Shown: piece by piece, positions 45,757 through 57,090 of the stretch
Layout of the letters: the number at the start of each line of letters is the position of its first letter
Numbering within the stretch: position 1 is the stretch's first letter
Assembly: GCA_003216275.1 (NCBI GenBank)
Contig: QCJC01000004.1
Span: forward strand, 1-64,000
Reading direction: 5' to 3'
Source of the DNA: Prochlorococcus sp. AG-402-P18
GTDB taxonomy: Bacteria > Cyanobacteriota > Cyanobacteriia > PCC-6307 > Cyanobiaceae
Length of the DNA: 64,000 bases
Position numbers and translations under genes: made by a program
Notes under the pieces: model-generated
Told to the model about the DNA's origin: nothing
Databases searched by the model: none
Seen by the model: only the letters and a program-made list of their open reading frames with translations

Positions 45757-46836
45757 ATGGAAATTATTCAAACAGATACAGGGAGGGTCGCAATTATTGG
45801 AGCTTCTGGATATGGCGGTCTACAACTCGTTAGGTTAATTAATGAGCATCCAATTTTTAAGATAGCATCTTTATCTGGTGAAAGATCAGCAGGTAAATAT
45901 TGGAATGAGATAAATCCTTTTATCAAAATTGCAGAAGACAAAGAGATAACCACATGCAACATTGATGAAATAGTAAAAATAGCTGATTATGCAATATTGA
46001 GTTTGCCTAATGGATTATCCTCACAATTAACACCTTTATTATTAGAAAACGGAGTTAAAGTTCTCGATTTATCTGCTGATTATAGATTTTCATCACTTGA
46101 TAAATGGAAGCAAGTCTATCCAACTGAAGCATCCAAATACCCAAGATTTGATTACGAATTATGTGAAGAAGCTATCTATGGTTTTTCAGAGGAATTCAGT
46201 AAAGAAATTTCTAATTCTAGATTAATTGCTTGTCCTGGTTGCTATCCAACGTCTTCACTAAGCGTACTTATTCCATTTCTAAAACAAGGTTTGATAGAAA
46301 GTGATGGAATTATTGTTGATGCAAAATCTGGAACATCGGGTGGAGGCAGAAGTCCTAATGATCAACTTCTATTATCTGAATGCTCTGAATCAATCAAACC
46401 TTACGGGGTTATTGGGCATAGGCATGCAGCAGAGATAGAGAGTATATCTAGCCGCTTTGCTGGTCATGAACTGAATTTACAATTTACGCCTCATTTGGTT
46501 CCAATGGTTAGAGGCATATTATCTACAGTTTATGCTCGTTTAAGAGATCCTGGATTAACAGCGGAGGACTGCAAGATTGTTTTAGAGGCTTATTATAATA
46601 ATCAACCATTTATCGATATCTTGCCCGTTGGGATATATCCAGCAACTAAGTGGGTTAAAAACACTAATAAGATAATGATTTCTGTTGAAGTTGATAAAAG
46701 AAACGGAAGGATAGTTTTAATGAGTGTTATTGATAATCTTCTTAAAGGACAAGCAGGTCAGGCTATACAAAATCTAAATATCATGCATGGGCTTGAATCT
46801 GATATTGGACTTCCTAAAATTACATTTTATCCTTGA
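45757..46836 (+). CDS. argC: N-acetyl-gamma-glutamyl-phosphate reductase
   Basis: The 359-aa protein has the NADPH-binding GASGYGG (15-21), catalytic Cys162 in ACPGCYPTSS, KSGTSGGGRSPND (about 190-202) and GHRHAAEIE (about 221-229). It reduces N-acetylglutamyl phosphate to the semialdehyde in arginine synthesis. Its 3' end overlaps that of the convergent purN by 17 bp. Confidence 0.96.
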   Translation: MEIIQTDTGRVAIIGASGYGGLQLVRLINEHPIFKIASLSGERSAGKYWNEINPFIKIAEDKEITTCNIDEIVKIADYAILSLPNGLSSQLTPLLLENGVKVLDLSADYRFSSLDKWKQVYPTEASKYPRFDYELCEEAIYGFSEEFSKEISNSRLIACPGCYPTSSLSVLIPFLKQGLIESDGIIVDAKSGTSGGGRSPNDQLLLSECSESIKPYGVIGHRHAAEIESISSRFAGHELNLQFTPHLVPMVRGILSTVYARLRDPGLTAEDCKIVLEAYYNNQPFIDILPVGIYPATKWVKNTNKIMISVEVDKRNGRIVLMSVIDNLLKGQAGQAIQNLNIMHGLESDIGLPKITFYP

Positions 46837-47518
46837 AGAAAGTTCGAACCTTCTTTGCAACTATTGCTATTGCAAAAGGTAATATCGTATGCTCCATATC
46901 TTGTATTCTTTTTCTTAAATCATTTTTATTTTCATCATAATTGACTGGAACTGCGGCCTGAATAATTATTGAACCTGAATCTACTTCTTTTTGTACATAG
47001 TGAACTGTACAACCGGTAATAGTGACTTTATTATCTATTGCTTGCTGGACAGCATCAATACCTTTAAAGGAGGGTAATAGAGATGGATGTATATTTATTA
47101 AACGATTTTGAAATTTATTAATTAACTCTTCACCTACAATCCTCATCCATCCTGCCATAACAACAATCTCTACGTTAAAGTCTTCTAATTTATCCATTAC
47201 TAATTTATCATGCTCTAATCTAGTTGGACAATCTTTATGATTGATAATTACATAGGGAATATTATTATTGATTGCTTTTTTTATGGCTAAGCAATTTGGA
47301 TTATTAACAATTAATATAGATATCTCTGCATTAAGTTGTTTATTCTTAATTGATTTAACTATATATTCAAAATTGGTTCCGTTTCCCGAGGCTAGAATGC
47401 CAATTTTAATTTTCTGATCAAATACAGGAAATTCTTCAATGGCTGGACTAATCAGATTTTGTCCATTTGAAGGATAGATTAAATTATTATTTCCATGTAT
47501 TTTGTCTTTTTGAATCAT
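46820..47518 (-). CDS. purN: Phosphoribosylglycinamide formyltransferase PurN
   Basis: The 232-aa protein has a 35-residue N-terminal extension before the fold: IKIGILASGNGTNFEYIV (about 37-54), VVMAGWMRIVGEELI (about 117-131) and the signature INIHPSLLPSFKGIDAVQQAI (split around 140-160). Asp is in the VDSGSII region. It transfers a formyl group to GAR in purine synthesis. Its 3' end overlaps the argC 3' end by 17 bp. Confidence 0.94.
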   Translation of the reverse strand: MIQKDKIHGNNNLIYPSNGQNLISPAIEEFPVFDQKIKIGILASGNGTNFEYIVKSIKNKQLNAEISILIVNNPNCLAIKKAINNNIPYVIINHKDCPTRLEHDKLVMDKLEDFNVEIVVMAGWMRIVGEELINKFQNRLINIHPSLLPSFKGIDAVQQAIDNKVTITGCTVHYVQKEVDSGSIIIQAAVPVNYDENKNDLRKRIQDMEHTILPFAIAIVAKKVRTFFKDKM

Positions 47519-47616
47519 TAAATAAACATTATTTTAATATTCAATATATGACTATTTTTAGAAATTACAATATTTAATTGTAAAGACATATTTAATATTT
47601 AATAAAAAAGAAAATT

Positions 47617-47688
47617 ATGTTGCTTATTTTTCCTAGTTGGATTTTATTATCTATCTCGTTTTCTTCATTCTTATTTGTCAATTACTAA
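47617..47688 (+). CDS. Possible 23-aa membrane peptide upstream of pgi
   Basis: An ATG at 47617 opens a 23-codon frame encoding MLLIFPSWILLS followed by ISFSSFLFVNY, a single hydrophobic stretch. It lies in the 285-bp gap between purN and pgi. Only a weak AAAGAAAA purine run precedes the start. It could be a leader peptide or chance in AT-rich DNA. Confidence 0.25.
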   Translation: MLLIFPSWILLSISFSSFLFVNY

Positions 47689-47803
47689 ACATTCGCCATT
47701 TAATAACCAGTCTTGACTAATATAAAAAAAATTAATTTGTTTAAAGGTTCCCGTTGAGTGTACCTGCAAACAAGACTCATAAAGGAGTAATCTTTTATTA
47801 ATA

Positions 47804-49402
47804 ATGGCAATAACTGACATCTATCAGAAAAATAACAGTGATAAATGGATAAGGTACTGTGACCTTTTATTTAGCGATGGTTCTTTAGGCTTTTGGCTAG
47901 ATATAAGCAGAATGGATGTAGAGGAGAACGATTTTCAAAAATTTAAGGACATTTATTCCAAGGCATTTGATTCTGTAGAAAATCTTGAGCATGGATCTAT
48001 TGCCAATATTGATGAACGTAGACAAGTTGGTCATTACTGGCTTCGGAATCCTCAGATCGCTCCAACTCAAGAAATTTCAGATTCTATTTCCAAAGAAATT
48101 CTAGATATTTCAAAGTTTGGAGCATCAATATTAAATGGTGAAATAACCAACAGCGATGGAAAAAAATATACAGATGTTTTTTGGATAGGTATAGGAGGTA
48201 GTGGTTTAGGTCCTTTACTTATTAAAGAATCATTTAAAAGAGAATCAATCGGATTGAATCTACATTTTCTAGATAATGTAGACCCTGAGGGTATTTCCCA
48301 TAAATTAAATTCCATCCTTCCTTATATTCAAACAACATTGTTCGTAGTTGTTAGTAAATCAGGTGGTACTCCTGAACCTTTGATAGGAATGGAGCAAGCC
48401 ATGAAGTTTGTAATAGATAACAACCAGAATTGGTCATCTCGAGCTATAGCTATTACATCAAAAGGTAGTAATTTAGATTTTTTAGCAACTAGCGAAAATT
48501 GGTTAAATATTTTTGATTTACCTGATTGGGTTGGAGGAAGAACAAGTATTACAGGTGCTGTTGGATTATTACCTGCCGCCCTAATTGGCGCTGACCTAAA
48601 CAAGTTTTTAGATGGTGCATCTCAAATGGATGCTCTAACAAGAGTAAAAGACATTAAAAATAATCCAGCAGCACTTTTATCCTTAGCTTGGTACAAATCT
48701 GGAAATGGAAAAGGGTCAAGAGATATGGTTGTACTTCCCTATAGAGACAGATTAGAAGTTTTTAGTAGATATCTTCAACAACTTGTGATGGAATCCTTAG
48801 GCAAGAAGTTAGATAGAGATGGAAATCAAGTGAATCAAGGTATCGCAGTTTATGGAAATAAAGGTTCGACCGATCAGCATGCATATGTGCAACAATTAAG
48901 AGATGGTGTTGATAACTTCTTTGTTAATTTTATTGAAATTCTTCATGATCCATCTGACATCGTAGAAGTTAAAAATAAACGACCAGGAGACTATTTATCA
49001 GGCTTTCTTCAAGGAACTCGATCAGCATTAACTGAAGGTGGTAGACAGAATTTGACAATCACATTTAAATCATTTGACGAGTCAAGTCTTGGGGCTTTAA
49101 TAGCATTATTTGAGCGAGCAGTAAGTCTATATGCTGAATTGATCAATGTTAATGCCTACAACCAACCAGGAGTTGAAGCTGGGAAAAAAGCTGCCACAAA
49201 GATAATTAATTTACAAAAAGAAATTGAAGATCTTTTGGAAGATGGAAAAGAAAGGTCTTTAAGTCAAATTAATGAAGCATTGTCTACTGACTCAACTGAG
49301 TCTATTTACTTGATACTGAGAAAACTTTCAGAAAATTCTGATCACTTCTCAATGAATGGTAATCAATCAAATCCAGATCAGTTAATTATTTCGAAAAATT
49401 GA
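47804..49402 (+). CDS. pgi: Glucose-6-phosphate isomerase
   Basis: The 532-aa protein has [18 protein letters not shown] (about 126-143), [12 protein letters not shown] (about 183-194), [14 protein letters not shown] (about 245-258) and [22 protein letters not shown] near 345-366 with the catalytic His. It interconverts glucose-6-phosphate and fructose-6-phosphate. A good Shine-Dalgarno (AAAGGAG) lies upstream of the ATG. It ends 3 bp before the convergent leuS stop. Confidence 0.96.
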   Translation: MAITDIYQKNNSDKWIRYCDLLFSDGSLGFWLDISRMDVEENDFQKFKDIYSKAFDSVENLEHGSIANIDERRQVGHYWLRNPQIAPTQEISDSISKEILDISKFGASILNGEITNSDGKKYTDVFWIGIGGSGLGPLLIKESFKRESIGLNLHFLDNVDPEGISHKLNSILPYIQTTLFVVVSKSGGTPEPLIGMEQAMKFVIDNNQNWSSRAIAITSKGSNLDFLATSENWLNIFDLPDWVGGRTSITGAVGLLPAALIGADLNKFLDGASQMDALTRVKDIKNNPAALLSLAWYKSGNGKGSRDMVVLPYRDRLEVFSRYLQQLVMESLGKKLDRDGNQVNQGIAVYGNKGSTDQHAYVQQLRDGVDNFFVNFIEILHDPSDIVEVKNKRPGDYLSGFLQGTRSALTEGGRQNLTITFKSFDESSLGALIALFERAVSLYAELINVNAYNQPGVEAGKKAATKIINLQKEIEDLLEDGKERSLSQINEALSTDSTESIYLILRKLSENSDHFSMNGNQSNPDQLIISKN

Positions 49403-49405
49403 TTT

Positions 49406-51994
49406 CTAAATAACTATATTCACTAATTTATTTGGAACAACAATTATTCGTTTTGGTTCTTTTCCATCTATCCATTTCTGAGCTGCGTCACTTTTAATAG
49501 CTATATCCCCTAATTTGTCTTTAGATAGTTTTTTACTAGCATCGATTGATCCCCTAACTTTTCCATTAATTTGAATCATAAGTTTAAAAGTATCTTGTTC
49601 AATTGCACCTTTATCAAATTTTGGCCATGATTGAAGATGTATACTTTGAGTATTTCCGATTGTCTTCCAAAGCTCCTCTGCAATATGAGGAGAAAATGGA
49701 GAAGTTATTTTAATTAATATTGAAATAACATTAGTTAGAGTTTCATTACTACAGTTATTAACTATTGAATTTAATCCATTCACAGCTTTCATAAGTTCCG
49801 ATATTGCTGTATTAAATTGAAGATTGTCCAGATCATCAGTAATTTCTTTGATAGCAATATTAATTAGACGTATAGCCTCATTATCTTTAGACATTTCTTT
49901 TTCCATAGTTAATCTTGAATTGCTCTTTGTTAGTTCTAAAGTATTAATAACAAATTTCCACAGTCTCTGAATAAATCGATATTGCCCTTCAACATCGGAG
50001 TCATCCCATTCTAAATCTTTTTCAGGAGGAGCTTTAAAAAGAATAAACATTCTAGCTGTATCTGCTCCATATTTATCTATGACTAATGATGGGTCTATAC
50101 CATTATATTTAGATTTTGACATCTTTTCATAGATAATGTCAATTTTTTCTCCAGTAATTGGATCTTTAGGGTCATTAATATCTTTAATTTGATCTTTTGA
50201 AAAATATTTATTATTATTTGGATTTTTAAAAGTAATTGCTTGAACCATTCCCTGCGTTAATAGTTTCTTAAATGGTTCGTCTATATTTAATAATCCGCAG
50301 CTTTTTAGAGCTTTAGTTAGAAATCTTGAATAAAGTAAATGAAGGATTGCATGCTCAATACCACCAACGTATTGTTTAACAGGTAGCCATTTATCTACTT
50401 CGCTTTTTATAAATGGATTTTTCTCATTTTCAGGGTTTAAATATCTTAAAAAGTACCATGATGAACACATAAAAGTGTCCATTGTATCAGTTTCTCTTTT
50501 TGCTTCAAGTCCACATTTAGGACAACAAGTATTTATCCATTCTGTTTTTGTGGTTAAAGGTGACTTTCCTTTACCAGTTAATTTAATATCAATAGGTAGA
50601 GAAACAGGTAGATCAACGTCTGGTACTCTTACTTGACCACACTTCTTACAATTAATTATCGGAATCGGGCAACCCCAATATCTTTGTCTAGATATTAACC
50701 AATCCCGTAACTTATACATAATTTTTGGTTTTGCCCAATTAGCATTAGAACCAAATTCAAGTATTTTGGTTTTTGCAATATCAGACTCAATTCCATTGAA
50801 TTTATCTGAATTGATCATGATTCCCTTATCTATGTACTCAGCATTTAAATAACTATCATCTTCATCATTATTCGGTCTTATGACATAATTAATTGGTAAA
50901 TCATATGATTTAGCAAACTTATAATCTCTACTATCATGGGCGGGAACACCCATGACAGCTCCAGTTCCATATTCCATAATCACATAATCGCCAATCCAAA
51001 TTGGTATTTCTTTATTATTTGCTGGATTAATTGCATTTACTCCTAAATACATTCCAAGTTTTTTTCTACTATCTGAATTACGTTCTAGATCACTTAACTT
51101 TTCTTGTGTATTCCTAAACTCTATTAATTGATCAATATCTTTATCATTTATTAATTGATTAATTAATGGATGATTTGAGGCTATGACAAGATAACTTACT
51201 CCATAGACTGTATCGATTCTTGTAGTGAAGGCTGTTATTTTTTGGTTATGATTTTTGATATCAAATGTTATTTCTGCACCGATTGACTTGCCAATCCAAT
51301 TTTTTTGCATAACCCTGACTCTGTCTGGCCAGTCTTTAAGGTTAACTAAATCCTTATTAAGATCTTCGGCAAAATTAGTAATTCGTAGAAACCACTGGTT
51401 TAATTCCTTTTTCTCAACTTTAGCTCCAGATCTCCAAGATTTACCTTCAGCATCTACTTGTTCATTTGCAAGAACAGTTTGATCAATTGGATCCCAATTG
51501 ACTGTGGATTTTTTTTGATAGGCAAGATTATTTTTATGTAATTGGTTAAATATATATTGAGTCCATTTATAATAATCTTCTTTGCATGTCGTAACCTCTT
51601 TAGACCAATCTATTGATAAACCAAGTCGATCTAATTGATCTTTCATTTGTGAAATATTTTTATCTGTCCACGTAGAAGGACTTGTCTCTCTCTCTATTGC
51701 TGCATTTTCAGCCGGTAAACCGAAGGCATCCCATCCCATTGGATGAAGAACGTTATAACCTTGCATTCTTTTATATCTAGCCAGTACATCAGTAATGACA
51801 TAATTCCTCACGTGCCCCATATGCAAAGAACCGGAAGGGTATGGGAACATTGACAATGCGTAAAAAGTATTGTCTTTGGTTACATCAGTATTTGTTCTAT
51901 AGAGCCCTTGATTAGCCCACTCATTTTGCCAATAAGCTTCTATATCACGAGGCTCGTAACGCTGGTCATTAATCTCTGAAGTAGTATTATTCAA
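49406..51994 (-). CDS. leuS: Leucyl-tRNA synthetase
   Basis: The 862-aa class I synthetase has HMGH (58-61) in [13 protein letters not shown] and the [14 protein letters not shown] region (about 85-98). An inserted editing domain (about 225-420) contains TRIDTVYGV, followed by the zinc-type Cys pairs (CKKCG, CCPKCG) and KMSKS near residue 624. The C-terminal anticodon and LeuRS-specific domains end with [14 protein letters not shown]. It charges tRNA-Leu. It is convergent with pgi and divergent from dapF. Confidence 0.97.
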   Translation of the reverse strand: MNNTTSEINDQRYEPRDIEAYWQNEWANQGLYRTNTDVTKDNTFYALSMFPYPSGSLHMGHVRNYVITDVLARYKRMQGYNVLHPMGWDAFGLPAENAAIERETSPSTWTDKNISQMKDQLDRLGLSIDWSKEVTTCKEDYYKWTQYIFNQLHKNNLAYQKKSTVNWDPIDQTVLANEQVDAEGKSWRSGAKVEKKELNQWFLRITNFAEDLNKDLVNLKDWPDRVRVMQKNWIGKSIGAEITFDIKNHNQKITAFTTRIDTVYGVSYLVIASNHPLINQLINDKDIDQLIEFRNTQEKLSDLERNSDSRKKLGMYLGVNAINPANNKEIPIWIGDYVIMEYGTGAVMGVPAHDSRDYKFAKSYDLPINYVIRPNNDEDDSYLNAEYIDKGIMINSDKFNGIESDIAKTKILEFGSNANWAKPKIMYKLRDWLISRQRYWGCPIPIINCKKCGQVRVPDVDLPVSLPIDIKLTGKGKSPLTTKTEWINTCCPKCGLEAKRETDTMDTFMCSSWYFLRYLNPENEKNPFIKSEVDKWLPVKQYVGGIEHAILHLLYSRFLTKALKSCGLLNIDEPFKKLLTQGMVQAITFKNPNNNKYFSKDQIKDINDPKDPITGEKIDIIYEKMSKSKYNGIDPSLVIDKYGADTARMFILFKAPPEKDLEWDDSDVEGQYRFIQRLWKFVINTLELTKSNSRLTMEKEMSKDNEAIRLINIAIKEITDDLDNLQFNTAISELMKAVNGLNSIVNNCSNETLTNVISILIKITSPFSPHIAEELWKTIGNTQSIHLQSWPKFDKGAIEQDTFKLMIQINGKVRGSIDASKKLSKDKLGDIAIKSDAAQKWIDGKEPKRIIVVPNKLVNIVI

Positions 51995-52129
51995 AGAAGA
52001 TCTCCTTCAGTAGTTGATTTGCCAATCAGATAATGTTCTCATAACTTGATGCCCAATATGCGAATAGTTCTGAAATTACTACCAGGAACGCTTGATTCTC
52101 TAAGAACATAGTTAAACAAACTTTAAATC

Positions 52130-52984
52130 ATGAAATATAATTTCTCAAAATATCAAGGACTTGGTAACGATTTTATTATCTTTGATGCTCGTGGTAATAA
52201 CTTAGATAATTTATTTACTGATAATAAAGATAACTTTATAGAAAAACTATGTAATAGAAATTTTGGCATCGGTGCTGATGGAATTATTCTTATATTAGAA
52301 TCCAGAAATAACTGTTTTGTGAAGATGAGGATATTTAATTCTGATGGTTCTGAACCAGAAATGTGTGGCAATGGTATAAGATGCTTGATTGCTTTTCTAA
52401 ACGACAATAGTGAAATTAATGATAAGTCTGATATTCGGATTGAAACCAAAGCTGGTCTGATTCTCACCTCTATTGCTGGTAATGAAAATATCAAAGTAAA
52501 TATGGGAGAGCCTGTCCTTTCTCCTGAAGATATACCTACTAAATTGTTAATGAATAATTTAACAGTTCCTAATGGAACGATTACAATAAATGATCAGATT
52601 TTAAATATTTATGCTGCTAGTATGGGCAATCCTCATATGATCGTATTTGTTAATAACATTGATGAGATACCTTTTGACGATTGGGGAAGATACCTTGAAA
52701 AACACAATACATTTCCTAATGATACCAATGTTCACTTTGTAGAAATAATTGATAAATCAAATATTAAAGTTAAAGTATGGGAAAGGGGTTGCGGCCCAAC
52801 ATTAGCTTGTGGTACTGGAGCTTGCGCATGTCTGGTCGTTACATCCAAGCTAGGTATAACTTTAAACAGCGCTAATGTTTATTTACCAGGAGGCAAATTA
52901 GAAATTGAATGGCCGAATAAAACAGGTTCAGTTTTAATGCAGGGGCCTGCATTAAAAGTTTTTAGTGGAGAGATAAATATTTAA
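52130..52984 (+). CDS. dapF: Diaminopimelate epimerase
   Basis: The 284-aa protein has both catalytic cysteines: Cys79 in EPEMCGNGIRC and Cys227 in PTLACGTGAC. It also has the N-terminal KYQGLGNDFIIFD (about 8-20). It converts LL- to meso-diaminopimelate for lysine and peptidoglycan. The cysteine desulfurase gene follows after 6 bp, and the rightward run continues through the PBP4 homologue, another cell-wall gene. Confidence 0.96.
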   Translation: MKYNFSKYQGLGNDFIIFDARGNNLDNLFTDNKDNFIEKLCNRNFGIGADGIILILESRNNCFVKMRIFNSDGSEPEMCGNGIRCLIAFLNDNSEINDKSDIRIETKAGLILTSIAGNENIKVNMGEPVLSPEDIPTKLLMNNLTVPNGTITINDQILNIYAASMGNPHMIVFVNNIDEIPFDDWGRYLEKHNTFPNDTNVHFVEIIDKSNIKVKVWERGCGPTLACGTGACACLVVTSKLGITLNSANVYLPGGKLEIEWPNKTGSVLMQGPALKVFSGEINI

Positions 52985-52990
52985 TCACTT

Positions 52991-54178
52991 TTGAATATGA
53001 ATAATATTTATCTCGATGCATCAGCGACCACTCCGCCACATGTAGATGTTATTAATAAACTAAAGGAAATTCAATTTGAATTTTGGGGTAATCCATCAAG
53101 TATCCATAAAGTTGGGGTTATTGCAAGAGAGATTTTGGAAAGATCTAGATTATCAATAGCTAATAAGTTAAAAGCTTCATCTGACGATGTTTTTTTTACA
53201 TCTGGAGCAACTGAGTCAAATTATTTTTCTCTTAAAGTTGTATCAAATAATCTTGATAAAGGAAGACTTGTTATAAGTAGCGTTGAACACCCTTCTATTA
53301 ACTTAATAGCCAATCAATTGCGTAATGATGGCTGGGATATTAAATACTGGCCTGTAGATAGTTATGGAACTATTGACTTAGATCTACTGGAGGAAATGTT
53401 ATCTCCTCCAACAAAGATCGTTTCGATAATCTGGGGCCAAAGTGAGATTGGATCCATTCAGCCCATAAATCTTATTGGTATGGAATGTAAAAAACGAAAT
53501 ATAATTTTTCACACTGATGCGACTCAGATCCTCCCTAGCGGTCTTATTGATTGGAGTAATTTAAATGTTGATATGCTTAGTGCTTCTGCGCATAAACTTC
53601 AAGGTCCTAAAGGTATTGGATTATTAATGTTGCGAAAGGGAGTTCGAGATTTATTAATGAATGATCCTTTATATGGATTTAAGAATGGTTCTATAAGATC
53701 AGGTACTGAGTCAGTTCCGCTTATTGCTGGTTTCTCGACAGCAATTGACCTACTAAATGAATATATAGAAGTTAATGCTAATCAAACTTTCTTTCCTGAA
53801 AATAATGTTTCCAAAATGACTTGTCTTTTAAAAAATAATCTAGTTAAGAATAAGCAACTTACCTTTATTGGCCCTCATAAAGAACGTCTACCTAACAATC
53901 TTTCATTTCTCTGTCATACAAAATCAATGATTCCAATAAAAGGTAGAGAAATTGTTCGATTATTGTCACAACATGGCGTTTATATAAGTAGTGGTAGTGC
54001 TTGCTCATCTTCTAGTCAAGGACCCAATCCTATACTGGTAGCAATTAATGTTGATAAACCTCTACAAGAATCTGGATTAAGAATAACTATTGGTCCATGG
54101 ATTTCAAATGATGATATTAACTCAGTTTCAAATATAATATATGAATCATTGCAATCGTTAGAACTCAAAAAACAATGA
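52991..54178 (+). CDS. Cysteine desulfurase (NifS/IscS family)
   Basis: The 395-aa PLP enzyme has YLDASATTPPH (about 7-17), VEHPS (98-102), the cofactor Lys202 in SASAHKLQGPKG, IRSGTESVPLIAGF and sulfur-carrying Cys338 in SSGSACSSSS. It releases sulfur from cysteine as persulfide for Fe-S clusters, thiamine or tRNA thiolation. The active-site loop is the class I (NifS/IscS) type rather than SufS. The acceptor is unknown. Two possible starts, two codons apart (Met1 or Met3), exist. Confidence 0.93.
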   Translation: MNMNNIYLDASATTPPHVDVINKLKEIQFEFWGNPSSIHKVGVIAREILERSRLSIANKLKASSDDVFFTSGATESNYFSLKVVSNNLDKGRLVISSVEHPSINLIANQLRNDGWDIKYWPVDSYGTIDLDLLEEMLSPPTKIVSIIWGQSEIGSIQPINLIGMECKKRNIIFHTDATQILPSGLIDWSNLNVDMLSASAHKLQGPKGIGLLMLRKGVRDLLMNDPLYGFKNGSIRSGTESVPLIAGFSTAIDLLNEYIEVNANQTFFPENNVSKMTCLLKNNLVKNKQLTFIGPHKERLPNNLSFLCHTKSMIPIKGREIVRLLSQHGVYISSGSACSSSSQGPNPILVAINVDKPLQESGLRITIGPWISNDDINSVSNIIYESLQSLELKKQ

Positions 54179-54185
54179 TCATCAA

Positions 54186-54809
54186 ATGAAGAATAAGCTA
54201 CCCTCAGATCTTAGAGAAGCAGAATCAAATGTATATGAATCAATTCAAAGTTATTTTCTAAGTAATTCTGAACAATCCTTTCTTTCAATAAACCTTAAAT
54301 TTGAAGGATTAAGAATCAATCCGATAATTTGTCGTTTATCTAACAAATTAACTGAAATTAAATTCGATAATATTTTATTGTGGGCTGATGCTGGTGGAGC
54401 GGCTCTAGCAAAAAGGGATAACCCTGAATTGGCTTATAAGATTTTTACATTTAAGGAATTTATTAATTCTACAGATTTATTGAATTCAGTATTAATAGTT
54501 TGTTCACCTCAACCATATGATATTGAGATGTTTGAGCAAGTATGTTCCCATACTAATTCAACCGTAATTATGATTAATGGCAAGTTGGAAGATCCAATAG
54601 TTGGAATTGGAAGTGTCGGTAGGGAAATGAGAAAAAGATTTGCTGAAAAATGGAAAGTACTTTATTTCGTTCAACCATTATCTATGGGTGCACTCCTAAA
54701 AAGATTTCCTAATAATTGGGAACTTTTTAAATTAAACCCTAATGGATATTCTTTTGTTAAATCATTTGAAAAACGTCCTGACGATGAAACTATAATATTA
54801 AACTTATAA
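54186..54809 (+). CDS. DUF1995 (LPA3-like) protein
   Basis: The 207-aa soluble protein begins with LPSDLREAESNVYESIQSYF. It contains ILLWADAGGAALAKRDNP (about 61-78), SVLIVCSPQPYDIEMFEQV (about 100-118) and GIGSVGREMRKRF (about 138-150), then WKVLYFVQPLSMGALLKRFPNNWELF (split around 153-178). It matches DUF1995, the domain of plant LPA3, which aids photosystem II assembly. The bacterial role is not proven. It follows the desulfurase gene by 7 bp. Confidence 0.82.
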   Translation: MKNKLPSDLREAESNVYESIQSYFLSNSEQSFLSINLKFEGLRINPIICRLSNKLTEIKFDNILLWADAGGAALAKRDNPELAYKIFTFKEFINSTDLLNSVLIVCSPQPYDIEMFEQVCSHTNSTVIMINGKLEDPIVGIGSVGREMRKRFAEKWKVLYFVQPLSMGALLKRFPNNWELFKLNPNGYSFVKSFEKRPDDETIILNL

Positions 54810-54813
54810 CTGT

Positions 54814-56049
54814 ATGAACAATAAAGGTTATTTATATATAAGCTGTATTTTTTTATCAATAAATATAGTTAATGGTAATTTATCTTCATTGTATTCATAC
54901 ATAAGACAAAGGTTTAATATTAATACTATAAGTCCTGAAAAGTTTAATATTTGTGAGTCTTTGCAAAATAAACTGGAAGATTACACTTATAACTTTAATT
55001 CTAATATTAGCGTTAGTGTCTTAGACGATTCTGGTGATTTCATTGTAGATATTAATGGAGAAATACCTAGGATACCTGCTTCTAATCAGAAGATTCTTTC
55101 TAGCGCTTTCTCCTTAGATGTCTTAGGACCTTATTATACTCTTGATACATCTTTAAAACAAATAAATAAAGGAAGCTTATATATTGAAGCATCTGGTGAC
55201 CCCGATTTCGACAAAAGTCATTTAGAAGATTTAATTAATGATCTTAATAATACTAATTATAATTCTAATTTAAAATTACCAATACTAATTAAAACTACTA
55301 ATAAAAAAAATTGGTGGCCTTCTAGCTGGTCTTATGCTGATAGGAAAGAAGAATATGGGGCACCGATTACTAAGTATTCAATAGCTAGTAATGCAGGTAT
55401 TAATTCTTTAAATAATCCAATTTACAATTTTATTTATGAGTTAGAGAAGGCTCTAGAAAGAGGGAATCTATCAAAAAAATATTTTGTAAAATCCGTGAAT
55501 GAAAACTATCCTATTGATTATATTTCGACAATTAAAGTTATCAATTCTGCTCCTTTATATATTTTACTAAACCTTGTTAACTCTGAGAGCCATAATTTTA
55601 CTGCTGAAGTTATTTTCAGACATTCATTAAATGACTGGTCTCATGATTTTCCTAATCTAAAATACAGTAATTGGATAAAAGATCAAAACTTTAATTCTGA
55701 TAATTTTATCTTTGCAGATGCTAGTGGATTATCAAGAAATAATAGAGTAACCACTTATGGTTTGTCTCAGTTTTTGAGAAGAATGAAACTTAATAGATTT
55801 TCTGACTATTATTTCTCATCATTTTCTATATTAGGTGTTAGGGGCTCGTTAGCTAATGTAAATGCTCCAGCAAAGCTTAAGGGTAGAATTTTGGCTAAAT
55901 CCGGAAGGCTTAATAATGTTAGATCCGTTTCTGGTGTTATTTTAGATGAGGGAAGATTTTTTAGTATTATAGTTAACAATATGGACAATTCGACAAAACA
56001 TATAATGAAAATATTATCAATAGTAGATAATACTGATAATTGTAATTAA
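54814..56049 (+). CDS. dacB: D-alanyl-D-alanine carboxypeptidase/endopeptidase (PBP4 family)
   Basis: The 411-aa serine peptidase of family S13 has an N-terminal hydrophobic leader (about 6-20) and all three active-site motifs: Ser90-x-x-Lys93 (PASNQKIL), Ser258-x-Asn260 (ESHNFTAE) and Lys361-Ser-Gly363 ([14 protein letters not shown]). It trims or cleaves peptidoglycan peptides outside the cytoplasm. It starts 4 bp after the DUF1995 gene and its stop overlaps that of coaD by 4 bp. Confidence 0.92.
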   Translation: MNNKGYLYISCIFLSINIVNGNLSSLYSYIRQRFNINTISPEKFNICESLQNKLEDYTYNFNSNISVSVLDDSGDFIVDINGEIPRIPASNQKILSSAFSLDVLGPYYTLDTSLKQINKGSLYIEASGDPDFDKSHLEDLINDLNNTNYNSNLKLPILIKTTNKKNWWPSSWSYADRKEEYGAPITKYSIASNAGINSLNNPIYNFIYELEKALERGNLSKKYFVKSVNENYPIDYISTIKVINSAPLYILLNLVNSESHNFTAEVIFRHSLNDWSHDFPNLKYSNWIKDQNFNSDNFIFADASGLSRNNRVTTYGLSQFLRRMKLNRFSDYYFSSFSILGVRGSLANVNAPAKLKGRILAKSGRLNNVRSVSGVILDEGRFFSIIVNNMDNSTKHIMKILSIVDNTDNCN

Positions 56050-56522
56050 TTAGTATTTAGTGCCAAAAGATCGTTGGCTATAAACTCAGGAACCATATGA
56101 CGAATCTCACCACCAAATCTTGCGACTTCTTTAACTACAGAACTACTTAAAAAACTATGATGTGTTTCTGTAGCGAGAAAAATTGTTTCGTATTGATTAT
56201 TCAAAGACCTATTTGTATGAGCAACTTGTAGTTCATATTCAAAATCACTCATGGCTCTTAACCCTCTTAAAATTAGATCCGCATTATGTTCACGAGCGCA
56301 ATCCACAGTTAGACCTTTAAAAGCTATTGTTCTGCAACCTGGTATATCTCTGGTAGCATTTTTAATCTGCTCTATTCTTCTCTCGCAAGAAAAAGTTGCC
56401 TTTTTTGAAGGATTTTCTAATACTGCAATGAGAACTTCTCCAAATAAATCACTTCCTCTTTGAATTAGATCAAGGTGTCCAAACGTTAAAGGGTCGAAAC
56501 TACCGGGATAAAGTGCCTTCAT
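56046..56522 (-). CDS. coaD: Phosphopantetheine adenylyltransferase
   Basis: The 158-aa nucleotidyltransferase has the N-terminal [21 protein letters not shown] (split around 3-23) with the HxGH-like [26 protein letters not shown] (split around 87-106) and [13 protein letters not shown] (about 126-138). It makes dephospho-CoA from phosphopantetheine and ATP. The convergent PBP4 gene overlaps its stop by 4 bp. Confidence 0.96.
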   Translation of the reverse strand: MKALYPGSFDPLTFGHLDLIQRGSDLFGEVLIAVLENPSKKATFSCERRIEQIKNATRDIPGCRTIAFKGLTVDCAREHNADLILRGLRAMSDFEYELQVAHTNRSLNNQYETIFLATETHHSFLSSSVVKEVARFGGEIRHMVPEFIANDLLALNTN

Positions 56523-56589
56523 GGTTTTTTAACTTTAAAAAAGTCCATTTCTTTCATAGAATCTCATATCTATAAACGTATCAAAGCGC

Positions 56590-57072
56590 ATGACTCTTAA
56601 TCAGGATGCTAAAAAAGTTCTTTTGCGCAAAATCCCTCATGGATTATTTATATGTGCAGTAAGAGAAGGAGATGAAATAAATGGTTTTACTGCTAGCTGG
56701 GTAACACAAGGATCATTTACGCCACCTTTAGTTGTAATGGCTGTTCGCGCTGATGGATCTAGTCATGGAATTATTCAAAGAACTAAGATGTTTTCTCTCA
56801 ATGTTTTGAGAGAAGATCAAAAGGATCTAGCAGCTGTGTTCTTTAAGCCGCAAAAAGGATTAGGTGGACGATTTGAAGCTTGTAAATTCACTTATGGAGA
56901 GTTTGGTATGCCCTTAATTGAAGATGTAATAGGTGGAGTTGAATGTGAAGTTATTTCAGGCGCAGAACACGGTGACCATACAGTCTTTGTCGCTGAAGTA
57001 AAGAGTGCAGTATTGAATAAAGATGGATCTGCCTTAAATTTAGCGAGTACAGGTTGGAACTATGGCGGCTAA
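56590..57072 (+). CDS. Flavin-reductase-like FMN-binding protein
   Basis: The 160-aa protein has the flavin reductase-like fold: GLFICAVREGDEINGFTASWV (split around 19-39), SFTPPLVVMAVRADGSSHGII (split around 42-62), MFSLNVL and a C-terminal VECEVISGAEHGDHTVFVAEV (split around 123-143), where the GDHxxF motif binds FMN. It could be a stand-alone reductase or share ancestry with the C-terminal domain of cyanobacterial flavodiiron proteins. It lies 18 bp before uvrC. Confidence 0.85.
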   Translation: MTLNQDAKKVLLRKIPHGLFICAVREGDEINGFTASWVTQGSFTPPLVVMAVRADGSSHGIIQRTKMFSLNVLREDQKDLAAVFFKPQKGLGGRFEACKFTYGEFGMPLIEDVIGGVECEVISGAEHGDHTVFVAEVKSAVLNKDGSALNLASTGWNYGG

Positions 57073-57090
57073 TTTAATGAGACAAGATCG

